From: Streptomyces sp. TG1A-60
GTDB taxonomy: Bacteria; Actinomycetota; Actinomycetes; Streptomycetales; Streptomycetaceae
Reading direction: 5' to 3'
Length of the DNA stretch: 64,000 nucleotides
Assembly: GCF_037201975.1 (NCBI RefSeq)
Contig: NZ_CP147520.1
Span: forward strand, 2,790,001 to 2,854,000
The notes beneath the pieces are model-generated. The model ran no database searches, had not been told where the DNA came from, and saw nothing but the letters and a program-made list of their open reading frames with translations. A program made the translations under genes and the position numbers. This document shows, in pieces, positions 8,843-16,914 of the stretch (position 1 is its first letter; the number at the start of each line of letters is the position of its first letter).

Positions 8843-9427
8843 TCAGCCCAGCGGGACCGACCTGCGGGCCGGGTCGCGGAGGTCCGTTCCGTGGGTGAGC
8901 CAGCGCTCCTGGAGGGCCTGGGCGCCGTGCACCCTCTTCCACGCGGCCTCGTTGGCGGTCATCGGGAGGAGGGGCAGGAACCGTACGGGGTCGGCGGGGG
9001 AGCCGAGTTCGAGGTCCTCGACCAGACCGCCGGACTCGGCGACGAGGACGGAGGTGAAGGGGGCGCCGGGCCACAGCGGCCCACCCACGTCGAGGGAACC
9101 GCCGGGGGCCACGACCACGCCTTCCACCTGCGGCGAAGCGGCGAGTACGGCGAGCGGGCGGAGCACCTTGTCGGTGTCGGCGACGCCGTGTCGCACGGAC
9201 AGGACCAGCTCGGCGCGGGGACCCTTGACAGGGTCGGCGAGGACAGCGGTGGGGTCGGACATCGGCTGGGCGGACATGCCGAGGGTGGCGTAACGGACGA
9301 CGTCACCGTCGGTGAAGCGGAGGACCTCGATGCGGTCCGTGCCGAGGAAGGTGACCGCGGCACGCGCGTCCGGTTCGCCCAGCGCGGTGCGCAAACGGGC
9401 CTCCACCAACGGAAGAACATCAGCCAT
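8843..9427 (-). CDS. Suppressor-of-fused (SUFU) domain protein
   Basis: A 194-aa soluble protein from ATG 9427 (MADVLPLVEARLRTALGEP). The ending VRFLPLLPMTANEAAWKRVHGAQALQERWL is the hallmark of bacterial SUFU-domain proteins (SUFU/STAND-associated fold), shared with immunity-type proteins and stand-alone housekeeping copies in actinobacteria. Function unknown. A -10 like TATGCT lies 6 nt before the ATG, with TTGCCG 15 nt further up, so the transcript may be leaderless. Confidence 0.85.
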   Translation of the reverse strand: MADVLPLVEARLRTALGEPDARAAVTFLGTDRIEVLRFTDGDVVRYATLGMSAQPMSDPTAVLADPVKGPRAELVLSVRHGVADTDKVLRPLAVLAASPQVEGVVVAPGGSLDVGGPLWPGAPFTSVLVAESGGLVEDLELGSPADPVRFLPLLPMTANEAAWKRVHGAQALQERWLTHGTDLRDPARRSVPLG

Positions 9428-9499
9428 GGGCTGAGCATAGAACTCGTCAGGAACCGGCAAACGGGCACCTTGACACTTCAGCCGACTGTTAGTCTTGGG

Positions 9500-9951
9500 C
9501 GCCGGTCGAGACAGCACGCGGGCAGCACGCAGAAGCGTCGCTCTCAAGCCTTCGCGTCTCGGCCGAAATGACTGACTCCCCTACGGGGAACCCCGAACGG
9601 GGTATGGAACGTCCCTTACGAGGGACCGGCCGGAGGAGGTGGGGCTGCGATGGACCGAAGTCGACCGTGCAGTACTACCCGCTCTTCCGATCGCTGAGTT
9701 CCTTAGATCTCGCTGTAGCCGTCGTTCTCGCTCCGCTGGCTGCCACCCTCACTCGCCTCGTACCGCCTGTCGGTCGTCGCGTATCGGAAGAGCACTTCTT
9801 TCCCGTCTTGATCTGAATCAAGCGAAGCTGTCACCGCGACGGTGCGGTGCTCCCCGCTTTGTGGACGTGCCAAACATCCGAAGTCAAAACGTCCCCATTC
9901 CGGGTAGTTCCAACTGTCGTCGGCGGCCTTTCGTTGCGAAGGAGCCTGCTC
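9500..9951 (+). promoter_or_regulatory. Long structured 5' leader of corA (candidate cis-regulatory RNA)
   Basis: About 450 nt without a recognised gene lie between a TTGACA (9470-9475) and corA. Three short hairpins stand in a row: TCCCC/GGGGA (9577-9589), ACCCC/GGGGT (9590-9603) and GTCCCT/AGGGAC (9611-9626). A 15-codon ORF with a strong ribosome site follows (9650-9697). The end of that ORF overlaps GCTCTTCCGAT (9681-9691), which pairs perfectly with ATCGGAAGAGC (9783-9793). Two more hairpins follow: CTTGAT/ATCAAG (9807-9822) and CACCG/CGGTG (9832-9844). I do not recognise the M-box consensus here. A leader-peptide attenuator is inferred. Confidence 0.45.
9650..9697 (+). CDS. Candidate 15-aa leader peptide upstream of corA
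   Basis: ATG 9650 to TGA 9697 encodes MDRSRPCSTTRSSDR. The ribosome site GGAGGAGGT (9632-9640) lies 9 nt upstream. The last codons coincide with the left arm of an 11-bp long-range stem (9681-9691 with 9783-9793), so ribosome position could decide whether that stem forms. Upstream ORFs of this kind control Mg2+ transporter genes in enterobacteria. A function here is inferred only. Confidence 0.4.
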   Translation: MDRSRPCSTTRSSDR

Positions 9952-11076
9952 ATGTCGATGATCCACAACCTGCGCGCGGCGGTCCGGCCGGCCCGTCCCT
10001 CGCGCCTGTCGCTGCGCAAGGACGGCGGCACGTACGACGCCACACGCCCGGCGGAGGCGGCGACGGCCGTGGTGGACTGCGCCGTCTACCGCGACGGCGC
10101 GCGGGTCGGGTTCGAGCGGAACCTGGCCCCGCACGAGGCGATCCGTCAGGTGCGCCGCGACGGCGGCTTCGTCTGGATCGGCCTGCACGAGCCGTCCGAG
10201 AGTGAGTTCGCCGGCATCGCGGCCGAGTTCGGGCTGCACCCGCTGGCCGTGGAGGACGCGGTGCACGCGCACCAGCGGCCGAAGCTGGAGCGGTACGACG
10301 ACACCCTCTTCACCGTCTTCAAGACCATTCACTACATCGAGCACGACGAACTCACCGCCACCAGCGAGGTCGTGGAGTCCGGCGAGGTCATGTGCTTCAC
10401 CGGGCGGGACTTCTTCATCACCGTCCGGCACGGCGGGCAGGGATCGCTGCGGGCGCTGCGTCACCGGCTGCAGGACGACCCGGAGTTGCTGGCCAAGGGC
10501 CCGTCGGCCGTGCTGCACGCCATCGCCGACCATGTCGTCGACGGGTACGTGGCGGTCGCGGACGCCGTGCAGGACGACATCGACGAGGTGGAGACGGAGG
10601 TGTTCTCCCCCGGGCGCAAGGGCACACCCCGGGGCACCGACGCCGGCCGGATCTACCAACTCAAGCGCGAGGTCATGGAGTTCAAGCGCGCGGTGCTGCC
10701 GCTGGTGCGGCCCATGCAGCTGCTGAGCGAGCGGCCGATGCGGCTGATCGACCCGGACATCCAGAAGTACTTCCGTGACGTGGCCGACCACCTCGCGCGG
10801 GTGCAGGAGCAGGTCGTCGGCTTCGACGAGCTCCTCAACTCGATCCTCCAGGCGAACCTGGCGCAGGCCTCCGTCGCCCAGAACGAGGACATGCGCAAGA
10901 TCACCTCGTGGGCGGCCATCATCGCCGTACCGACGATGGTGTGCGGCGTCTACGGCATGAACTTCGACTACATGCCGGAGACGCACTGGAAGTACGGCTA
11001 CCCGGTGGTCCTCGGCGTGACGGTCGCCCTTTGTCTCGGCATCCACCGCACCCTGAAGCGCAACGGGTGGCTCTGA
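9952..11076 (+). CDS. corA: CorA-family magnesium/divalent cation channel
   Basis: A 374-aa pentameric-type inner-membrane Mg2+ channel. A large N-terminal cytoplasmic domain is followed by a long helix and two C-terminal membrane segments, with the signature YGMNFDYMPET in the pore loop. Start: ATG 9952, with AAGGAG (9939-9944) 7 nt upstream; the second ATG (9958) is too far. It sits in a block with the MgtE-N/CBS and DUF1003 genes, which also points to Mg2+. The long structured leader suggests post-initiation control. Confidence 0.93.
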   Translation: MSMIHNLRAAVRPARPSRLSLRKDGGTYDATRPAEAATAVVDCAVYRDGARVGFERNLAPHEAIRQVRRDGGFVWIGLHEPSESEFAGIAAEFGLHPLAVEDAVHAHQRPKLERYDDTLFTVFKTIHYIEHDELTATSEVVESGEVMCFTGRDFFITVRHGGQGSLRALRHRLQDDPELLAKGPSAVLHAIADHVVDGYVAVADAVQDDIDEVETEVFSPGRKGTPRGTDAGRIYQLKREVMEFKRAVLPLVRPMQLLSERPMRLIDPDIQKYFRDVADHLARVQEQVVGFDELLNSILQANLAQASVAQNEDMRKITSWAAIIAVPTMVCGVYGMNFDYMPETHWKYGYPVVLGVTVALCLGIHRTLKRNGWL

Positions 11077-11120
11077 CTCGGCGAGGAGCCGGGAGCCGGG
11101 GCCCCGGTTAGGCTGCCCCT

Positions 11121-11681
11121 ATGACCGCCGACTCGCTGGCCGCCGACGCGCTGCTCGACCGGGCCCTCGTGGAAGAGGCCACCAGGAAGTCCGGGCTCAT
11201 CTGGGTCCGGGGCGACGGGGTGGCGACGCTCCAGGGGCGGGGCCAGGGCGCGCCCTCGCGCGCGCTGTGGCACGTGTGGCACGACGGCGCGGCATGCGTG
11301 GTCGGCGACGGGCCGGGCGAACAGCCGTTGCCGGGGCTGACCGCCGGGGGATCGGCGGTCGTGACCGTCCGCAGCAAGGACAAGGGCGGCCGGCTCGTGA
11401 GCTGGGCCGCGAGCGTGGTCGAGCTGGCTCCGGAGTCCCCCGAGTGGGAGGCGACGGTGTCGGAGCTCAAGGGCAAGCGTCTGAACGCCCGCGACGGCGA
11501 GGCGATGCCGGCCCGCTGGGCCCGCGAGTGCCGCGTTCTCCGCCTGCGGCCGACCGGTACGACCCTGCCGCTGCCCGACGACGACCTGGCCGAGGCGCCG
11601 GTACCGACGCCCGCGACGACGCGACAGCCGATTCCGGCGGCCGTGCCGCGCCTGCTCTTCGGGCGCCGCAAGCGGAAGTAG
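11121..11681 (+). CDS. Conserved hypothetical protein (possible FMN-binding split barrel)
   Basis: A 186-aa soluble protein. The first two thirds (LIWVRGDGVATLQGRGQG, LWHVWHDGAACVVGDGP, VVTVRSKDKGGRLVSWAASV) have the beta-strand rhythm of split-barrel proteins of the pyridoxamine-phosphate-oxidase superfamily. The C-terminus is Pro-rich and ends in a basic RRKRK tail. No catalytic residue could be assigned. It follows corA by 44 nt and may be co-transcribed. Function unknown. Confidence 0.8.
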   Translation: MTADSLAADALLDRALVEEATRKSGLIWVRGDGVATLQGRGQGAPSRALWHVWHDGAACVVGDGPGEQPLPGLTAGGSAVVTVRSKDKGGRLVSWAASVVELAPESPEWEATVSELKGKRLNARDGEAMPARWARECRVLRLRPTGTTLPLPDDDLAEAPVPTPATTRQPIPAAVPRLLFGRRKRK

Positions 11682-11726
11682 GGAAGAAGGAAAAGGGCGC
11701 CCGGTCCACCCGGGTCGGGCGAGGCG

Positions 11727-12476
11727 TCAGGACGTCGGCAGTTGCTTGCCGTAGTCCACCACCGACTTCTCGTCGGGTTCCTCCAGGGGGAAGTTCTTGC
11801 CCCAGTCCGTGAGGCGGATGGTTCCGGCGTCGCCGGCGCGGACCAGGCGCAGCGGGTAGGGGGTGCCTTCGAGGGAGACGTCGAGGGTGCCGCCGGATCC
11901 CTTGTCGCCGGTGATGCGGATCGTGCGGGTGCCGGACTGCTCGTAGTGGCCCTCGGTGGACAGGGTGCCGTGCAGGGTGAGGAGGCTGTTGAGGAGGACT
12001 TCCTTGTCGGTGAAGCCGCTGAACCGCTGGTAGGCCGGGTCGCCGGTAGGCACCTTCACATACATGCCGTCCAGCTTGTCCGCGGCTGCCGCCTCCGACT
12101 CCTCGCCGTCCTTCCCGGAGTCCTGGTGGTTCCAGAAGTCCGCGTCGGCCTTGAGGAAGAGGTGCTCGCCGACCCTCAGCAGCCGGAAGGTCGAGCCCTC
12201 CGACGTCACCGAACCCATGCCGCCGTCCTCCTTCAGGCGCATGTCCAGCTTGTAGGTCCTGCCGTTGCTCACCACGGCCCCCGACAGCCGGACCGTGTCC
12301 GCCGCCGTGGCCGCCGCCTTGGTCTTGCTCTGGATCTTCGCGGGCGTCAGCCTGCCGACCCCGTTGGTGCCCTCGTTGGGATCCTCGCCGCACCCTGTGA
12401 GTCCCAGCCCGCTCGCCACGAGGGTGCAGACGGCGCTCACCAGTGCGGCCCTTCGAGTACGGGGAATCACAGTCAC
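11727..12476 (-). CDS. Putative lipoprotein (LppX/LprG-like fold)
   Basis: 249 aa from GTG 12476, with GAAGAGG 8 or so nt upstream. It has an N-terminal basic stretch, a hydrophobic segment and the lipobox LTGC, so it is predicted to be exported and lipid-anchored. The mature part (KIQSKTKAAATAADTVRLSG ... YKLDMRLKEDGG ... RLLRVGEHLFLKADADFW) resembles the LppX/LprAFG half-barrel family, whose members carry lipids in mycobacteria. It is convergent with the upstream 186-aa gene. Ligand unknown. Confidence 0.82.
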   Translation of the reverse strand: MTVIPRTRRAALVSAVCTLVASGLGLTGCGEDPNEGTNGVGRLTPAKIQSKTKAAATAADTVRLSGAVVSNGRTYKLDMRLKEDGGMGSVTSEGSTFRLLRVGEHLFLKADADFWNHQDSGKDGEESEAAAADKLDGMYVKVPTGDPAYQRFSGFTDKEVLLNSLLTLHGTLSTEGHYEQSGTRTIRITGDKGSGGTLDVSLEGTPYPLRLVRAGDAGTIRLTDWGKNFPLEEPDEKSVVDYGKQLPTS

Positions 12477-12652
12477 AGGCGATGCACCTCTTCGTGGGGA
12501 GTCCAGGCGTACGGCAGAGTACCGGGGCTCCCGCCGTGCCACGGAGCCAGTCCGTCCGCACCGCTCACCAGGGCATATCCGATCAGGACGGGCTAGCCTG
12601 AAGCCGTCCTCGGCGGACAATCCCCCTGCGACGGGAAGGAAAGGGGCGGCTC

Positions 12653-13945
12653 ATGGCGGCGGCACCCCGGATCTTCGTCTCCCACCTCTCCGGCGTCGCC
12701 GTCTTCGACCCGAACGGCGACCAGGTGGGCCGCGTCCGCGACCTCGTCGCCATCCTGCGGGTGGGCCGCAAGCCGCCACGCCTGCTCGGCCTGGTCGTCG
12801 AACTGTCCACCCGCCGCCGGATCTTCCTGCCCATGACCCGCGTCACCGGAATCGAGTCGGGCCAGGTCATCACCACCGGCGTCCTGAACGTGCGCCGCTT
12901 CGAACAGCGGCCCACCGAGCGGCTGGTCATCGGGGAACTGCTCGACCGCCGCGTACGGCTGGTGGAGACGGGCGAGGAGGTCACGGTCCTCGACATCTCG
13001 GTGCGGCAGCTGCCGGCCCGCCGCGACTGGGAGATCGACCGGGTGTTCGTCCGCAAGGGGAGGGGCGGGCCGTTCCGGCGGCACAAGGGCGAGACGGCGA
13101 CCGTGGAGTGGTCGGCCGTCACCGGGTTCTCGCTGGAGGAGCACGGGCAGGGCGCCGAGAACCTCCTCGCGACCTTCGAGCAGCTCCGCCCGGCCGACCT
13201 GGCCAACGTGCTGCACCACCTCTCCCCCAAGCGCCGGGCCGAGGTCGCCGCCGCTCTCGACGACGACCGGCTCGCCGACGTCCTGGAGGAGCTGCCGGAG
13301 GACGACCAGATCGAGATCCTCGGCAAGCTCAAGGAGGAGCGGGCCGCCGACGTCCTGGAGGCCATGGACCCGGACGACGCCGCCGACCTGCTCGCCGAGC
13401 TGCCGGAGGAGGAGCAGGAGCGGCTGCTGACGCTGATGCAGCCGGACGACGCGGCGGACGTACGGCGGCTCATGGCGTACGAGGAGAAGACCGCCGGCGG
13501 TCTGATGACCACCGAGCCGGTCGTGCTGCGCCCGGACGCGACGGTCGCCGAAGCGCTGGCCCGGGTCCGCAACGCCGACCTGTCCCCCGTGCTCGCCGCC
13601 CAGGTGTACGTGTGCCGGCCGCCGGACGAGACCCCGACCGGCAAGTACCTGGGCACCGTCCACTTCCAGCGGCTGCTGCGGGACCCGCCGTACACGCTGG
13701 TCAGTGCGATCCTCGACGACGATCTCCAGCCGCTGGACCCGGAGGCCGCGCTGCGGGCCGTCGCCGGGTTCTTCGCGACGTACGACATGGTCGCGGCGCC
13801 CGTGGTCGACGAGGGCGGTTCACTGCTGGGCGCGGTGACCGTGGACGACGTCCTGGACCACATGCTGCCCGACGACTGGCGGGAGACGGAGTTCCATCTG
13901 CACGAGGACGGCGTGGACGCCGAGGGGGCCGCCCATGGTTCCTGA
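12653..13945 (+). CDS. MgtE-N/CBS-domain protein lacking the channel domain
   Basis: A 430-aa cytoplasmic protein. Residues 1-150 hold two PRC-barrel-like beta units (VFDPNGDQVGRVRDLVAIL; RVRLVETGEEVTVLDI). Residues 165-280 are the helical MgtE N-domain repeats (RPADLANVLHHLSPKRR, ADVLEELPEDDQIEIL, DPDDAADLLAELPEEEQERLL). Then comes a CBS pair with TAGGLMTTEPVVL and MVAAPVVDEGGSLLG. In MgtE channels these modules sense Mg2+ and gate the pore; here the five-helix pore is absent. The last 11 nt overlap the DUF1003 gene, suggesting the two products act together. Confidence 0.92.
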   Translation: MAAAPRIFVSHLSGVAVFDPNGDQVGRVRDLVAILRVGRKPPRLLGLVVELSTRRRIFLPMTRVTGIESGQVITTGVLNVRRFEQRPTERLVIGELLDRRVRLVETGEEVTVLDISVRQLPARRDWEIDRVFVRKGRGGPFRRHKGETATVEWSAVTGFSLEEHGQGAENLLATFEQLRPADLANVLHHLSPKRRAEVAAALDDDRLADVLEELPEDDQIEILGKLKEERAADVLEAMDPDDAADLLAELPEEEQERLLTLMQPDDAADVRRLMAYEEKTAGGLMTTEPVVLRPDATVAEALARVRNADLSPVLAAQVYVCRPPDETPTGKYLGTVHFQRLLRDPPYTLVSAILDDDLQPLDPEAALRAVAGFFATYDMVAAPVVDEGGSLLGAVTVDDVLDHMLPDDWRETEFHLHEDGVDAEGAAHGS

Positions 13946-14537
13946 GCGTGAGGGGCCTGACGGGCGGGACGGGTGGCGTACTCGGGCGCACTCGGGGGCT
14001 TCCGCACGCCCGCGTAAGCGCCTCGACCAGCCGCTGGCGCGCCGGGCCAGGCTCCTGCCCGAGTGGGACCCTGACGCCTTCGGACGGCTCTCGGAGCGGA
14101 TCGCGCGGTTCCTGGGCACCGGGCGGTTCATCGTCTGGATGACCGTCGTCGTCATCCTGTGGGTGGTGTGGAACGTCTCCGCCCCGAGCGATCTGCGCTT
14201 CGACAACTACCCCTTCATCTTCCTGACCCTGATGCTCTCCCTCCAGGCCTCGTACGCCGCCCCACTGATCCTCCTCGCGCAGAACCGCCAGGACGACCGC
14301 GACCGGGTCAACCTCGAACAGGACCGCAAGCAGAACGAACGCTCGATCGCCGACACCGAGTATCTGACCAGGGAGATCGCCGCGCTCCGCATCGGCCTCG
14401 GCGAGGTCGCCACCCGTGACTGGCTGCGCTCCGAGCTCCAGGACCTGGTCAGGGAACTGCACGAACGCGGCACCGACGGGGCGCGGACCGTATTCCCGCA
14501 GGAACATCCTCGCGGACGTGACATGGGCGACCGCTGA
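13935..14537 (+). CDS. DUF1003 membrane protein
   Basis: 200 aa with a basic N-terminus and two membrane helices: RFIVWMTVVVILWVVWNV and YPFIFLTLMLSLQASYAAPLIL, followed by the DUF1003 signature LLAQNRQDDRDRVNLEQDRKQNE. A C-terminal helical, probably cytoplasmic region follows. The gene overlaps the MgtE-N/CBS gene by 11 nt, so they are translationally coupled. Function unknown; an ion-homeostasis role is inferred from the neighbours. Confidence 0.9.
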   Translation: MVPEREGPDGRDGWRTRAHSGASARPRKRLDQPLARRARLLPEWDPDAFGRLSERIARFLGTGRFIVWMTVVVILWVVWNVSAPSDLRFDNYPFIFLTLMLSLQASYAAPLILLAQNRQDDRDRVNLEQDRKQNERSIADTEYLTREIAALRIGLGEVATRDWLRSELQDLVRELHERGTDGARTVFPQEHPRGRDMGDR

Positions 14538-14580
14538 AGGGGCTCCCGGGGCCCCCGCGCAGCGCCGTACCATCGTCCTT

Positions 14581-15714
14581 ATGGCTACGGAAGACGCGGT
14601 GCGCGAAGCACTGTCGACGGTGAACGACCCCGAGATCAACCGTCCCATCACCGAACTCGGGATGGTCAAGTCGGTGGAGATCGGCGCGGACGGAGCGGTC
14701 GAGGTCGCCGTGTACCTGACGGTCTCCGGCTGCCCCATGCGCGACACGATCACCCAGCGCGTGACCGAGGCGGTCTCGCGCGTCGAGGGCGTCACCCGCG
14801 TCGGCGTCGAACTCGACGTCATGAGCGACGACCAGCGCAAGGAGCTGGCGAACGCGCTGCGCGGCGGCCAGGCCGAGCGCGAGGTCCCTTTCGCGAAGCC
14901 GGGCTCACTCACGCGCGTGTACGCCGTCGCCTCCGGCAAGGGCGGCGTCGGCAAGTCCTCGGTGACGGTGAACCTGGCGGCGGCGATGGCCGCCGACGGC
15001 CTGAAGGTCGGTGTCGTCGACGCGGACATCTACGGCCACTCCGTGCCCCGCATGCTGGGCGCCGACGGCCGCCCCACCCAGGTCGAGAACATGATCATGC
15101 CGCCGTCCGCGAACGGCGTGAAGGTCATCTCGATCGGCATGTTCACCCCCGGCAACGCCCCCGTCGTCTGGCGCGGGCCGATGCTCCACCGCGCCCTCCA
15201 GCAGTTCCTCGCGGACGTCTACTGGGGCGACCTGGACGTCCTGCTCCTCGACCTCCCGCCGGGCACGGGCGACATCGCCATCTCCGTGGCCCAGCTGGTC
15301 CCCAACGCCGAGATCCTCGTCGTCACGACCCCGCAGCAGGCGGCGGCCGAGGTCGCCGAGCGCGCCGGCTCCATCGCCGTCCAGACCCACCAGAAGATCG
15401 TCGGTGTCGTGGAGAACATGTCGGGCCTGCCCTGCCCGCACTGCGACGAGATGGTCGACGTCTTCGGCACGGGCGGCGGTCAGTCGGTAGCCGACGGCCT
15501 CACCCGCACCACCGGCGCCTCCGTCCCGGTCCTCGGCAGCATCCCCATCGACGTCCGCCTGCGTGAGGGCGGCGACGAGGGCCGCCCCGTCGTCCTCTCC
15601 GACCCCGACTCTCCCGCCGGCTCCGCCCTCCGAGCCATCGCGGGCAAGCTGGGTGGCCGCCAGAGGGGCCTGTCGGGCATGAGCCTGGGAATCACCCCGA
15701 GGAACAAGTTCTAG
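14581..15714 (+). CDS. Mrp/NBP35-type Fe-S cluster carrier ATPase
   Basis: A 377-aa cytoplasmic P-loop ATPase that holds and transfers [4Fe-4S] clusters. The N-terminal MIP18/DUF59 domain (NDPEINRPITELGMV ... SGCPMRD) is followed by the deviant Walker A GKGGVGKSS near residues 119-127, the DADIYGHSVPRMLG motif, DLPPGTGD and the cluster-bridging CPHC near residues 285-288. ATG 14581 follows the DUF1003 gene by 43 nt. Length and domain order are typical. Confidence 0.95.
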   Translation: MATEDAVREALSTVNDPEINRPITELGMVKSVEIGADGAVEVAVYLTVSGCPMRDTITQRVTEAVSRVEGVTRVGVELDVMSDDQRKELANALRGGQAEREVPFAKPGSLTRVYAVASGKGGVGKSSVTVNLAAAMAADGLKVGVVDADIYGHSVPRMLGADGRPTQVENMIMPPSANGVKVISIGMFTPGNAPVVWRGPMLHRALQQFLADVYWGDLDVLLLDLPPGTGDIAISVAQLVPNAEILVVTTPQQAAAEVAERAGSIAVQTHQKIVGVVENMSGLPCPHCDEMVDVFGTGGGQSVADGLTRTTGASVPVLGSIPIDVRLREGGDEGRPVVLSDPDSPAGSALRAIAGKLGGRQRGLSGMSLGITPRNKF

Positions 15715-15840
15715 GGCATCTGCCGAAGCCCAGGGCGCTTGTGAGGGGCGCGGGCTGTGTCGATGGGCGGCTCCGCCGCGTGCCCGCGACAGGCCGCGAA
15801 AGCTCCCGCAGTCCCCGGGCGACCCGCGCCCCAGGGCGAT

Positions 15841-15875
15841 GAAGGGCACCGCGCCACAACCGGGCGGTGCCCTTC
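15841..15875. terminator. Bidirectional terminator between mrp and a convergent gene
   Basis: GAAGGGCACCGC (15841-15852) and GCGGTGCCCTTC (15864-15875) form a perfect 12-bp stem with an 11-nt loop. The preceding 15735-15835 stretch has the look of a dispersed Streptomyces intergenic repeat and no gene. Confidence 0.75.
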
Positions 15876-15905
15876 GCCGAGAAGGGGCCTCTTCGGACGA
15901 GCCCT

Positions 15906-15960
15906 GTCGGCTACGCGTACGCCGAGAGGGCGAGCGCCGTCGGCTACGCGTACGCCGAGA
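15906..15960. repeat. 22-bp direct repeat spanning a gene end
   Basis: Identical 22-bp units at 15906-15927 and 15939-15960 (core GTCGGCTACGCGTACGCC). The right copy contains the final codons and TAG stop of the 223-aa gene. The left copy repeats the same Ser-Ala-Tyr-Ala-stop 33 bp downstream in the same frame, so the gene's 3' end was tandemly duplicated. Confidence 0.85.
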
Positions 15961-16615
15961 TGTCCTTGATCATGGCGAAGCCCAAGCCGTACGCGCTCAT
16001 CCCTCTCCCGTACGCCCCCACATGCACACCCTCCGCGGTCGGCCCCGCGAGCACCCACCCGAACTCGGACTCGCGGTAGTGGAACGGCGTCGGCACCCCG
16101 TCCACGGGCAGGGACAGCGTCGACCAGTCCGGACCGGCCAGGTCGTCCGCCAGGACCCACGCGGTCTCGGTCTGCTGGTCCAGCCAGTCGTCCCGCAACG
16201 TGTGGTCCAGCCGGCCCGGCCAGGTGAGGGAGACCAGCCCGACCCCGGCGAGCCAGGCCGCGGAGGAGACCGAGGTGGCCTCCAGCACGCCCGTGCCGTC
16301 CGCGCTGCGCCGTACGTCGTTCCCGGCGACGGTCACCACGACCGCGAACCGCTCCTTGCTCTCGTCGTCCGCACCGGCGGTGTACTCGTTGCGCACCGAG
16401 GGCTCGTCACCGTGGCCGATCGAACCGTGCTCGACGGCGCCTTCCGCCGACGTACCGACCTGCATCAGCCAGCGCGGCCCCGTGAAGGCCTCGTCGAGGC
16501 CGTACCAAGGGAAGGGCGCCAGCAGGTAACCGTCGACCGTGCGGCGGACGGAGGGGACCTGTTGTCCGCCCTCCGCGGCCGACGCCTGAGCGCCTACCCG
16601 ACTCGTCGTCTCCAT
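15944..16615 (-). CDS. Conserved hypothetical protein, 223 aa
   Basis: ATG 16615 to TAG 15944. A soluble protein with alternating strand/helix pattern, rich in Trp and Gly (APFPWYGLDEAFTGPRWLMQ, AWLAGVGLVSLTWPGRLDH, SEFGWVLAGPTAEGVHVGAYGRGMSAYG). No signal peptide, membrane segment or catalytic motif was recognised. It is well supported by codon use and length. Function unknown. Its 3' end lies inside a duplicated 22-bp repeat. Confidence 0.8.
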   Translation of the reverse strand: METTSRVGAQASAAEGGQQVPSVRRTVDGYLLAPFPWYGLDEAFTGPRWLMQVGTSAEGAVEHGSIGHGDEPSVRNEYTAGADDESKERFAVVVTVAGNDVRRSADGTGVLEATSVSSAAWLAGVGLVSLTWPGRLDHTLRDDWLDQQTETAWVLADDLAGPDWSTLSLPVDGVPTPFHYRESEFGWVLAGPTAEGVHVGAYGRGMSAYGLGFAMIKDISAYA

Positions 16616-16914
16616 CTGCCCGGACGCCTCCTCGCTCTCGACGGACCGGAGCGGCCCCGCCCCCCTCGGCGTCGTCGCTCGCTCTCCTTACGGTCCGCAC
16701 AACAACTGGGCAGCATAGCCACAGCTCTCCGGGCAACAGGGAAAGCGCCCGGCGCGTAGGACGGCGTAGGGGCGACTCCAGGCCGTACGACGGTACGTGA
16801 CGGTATGAATCGCATCACGCACGGGGGCGCGGCGGCGCATGGCTGACGGCGCCGAAAGGGCAGGTCCGAGGGCCGTACGGCGGCCACGCGGCGGACGGCG
16901 ACCGGGCGGACGGC
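16616..16914. other. Intergenic, nothing recognised
   Basis: About 300 bp between the 223-aa gene start and the end of tatB, both on the minus strand. It should hold the promoter of the 223-aa gene and possibly a tatB terminator. I saw no strong hairpin, ORF or promoter consensus. Confidence 0.5.

Noticed and set aside
9681..9795. Both arms of the corA-leader stem (GCTCTTCCGAT / ATCGGAAGAGC) match the inner end of a common Illumina adapter in insert-like orientation.
   Set aside because: The match ends after 12-13 nt and outer flanks differ clearly from adapter sequence, so chance is more likely. Read-level inspection would settle it.
9703..9960. A minus-strand frame ending TDRRYEASEGGSQRSENDG that looks partly protein-like.
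   Set aside because: It has no start outside the corA shadow, mixed codon bias and no recognised family. It could be a gene remnant but is not supportable as a CDS.
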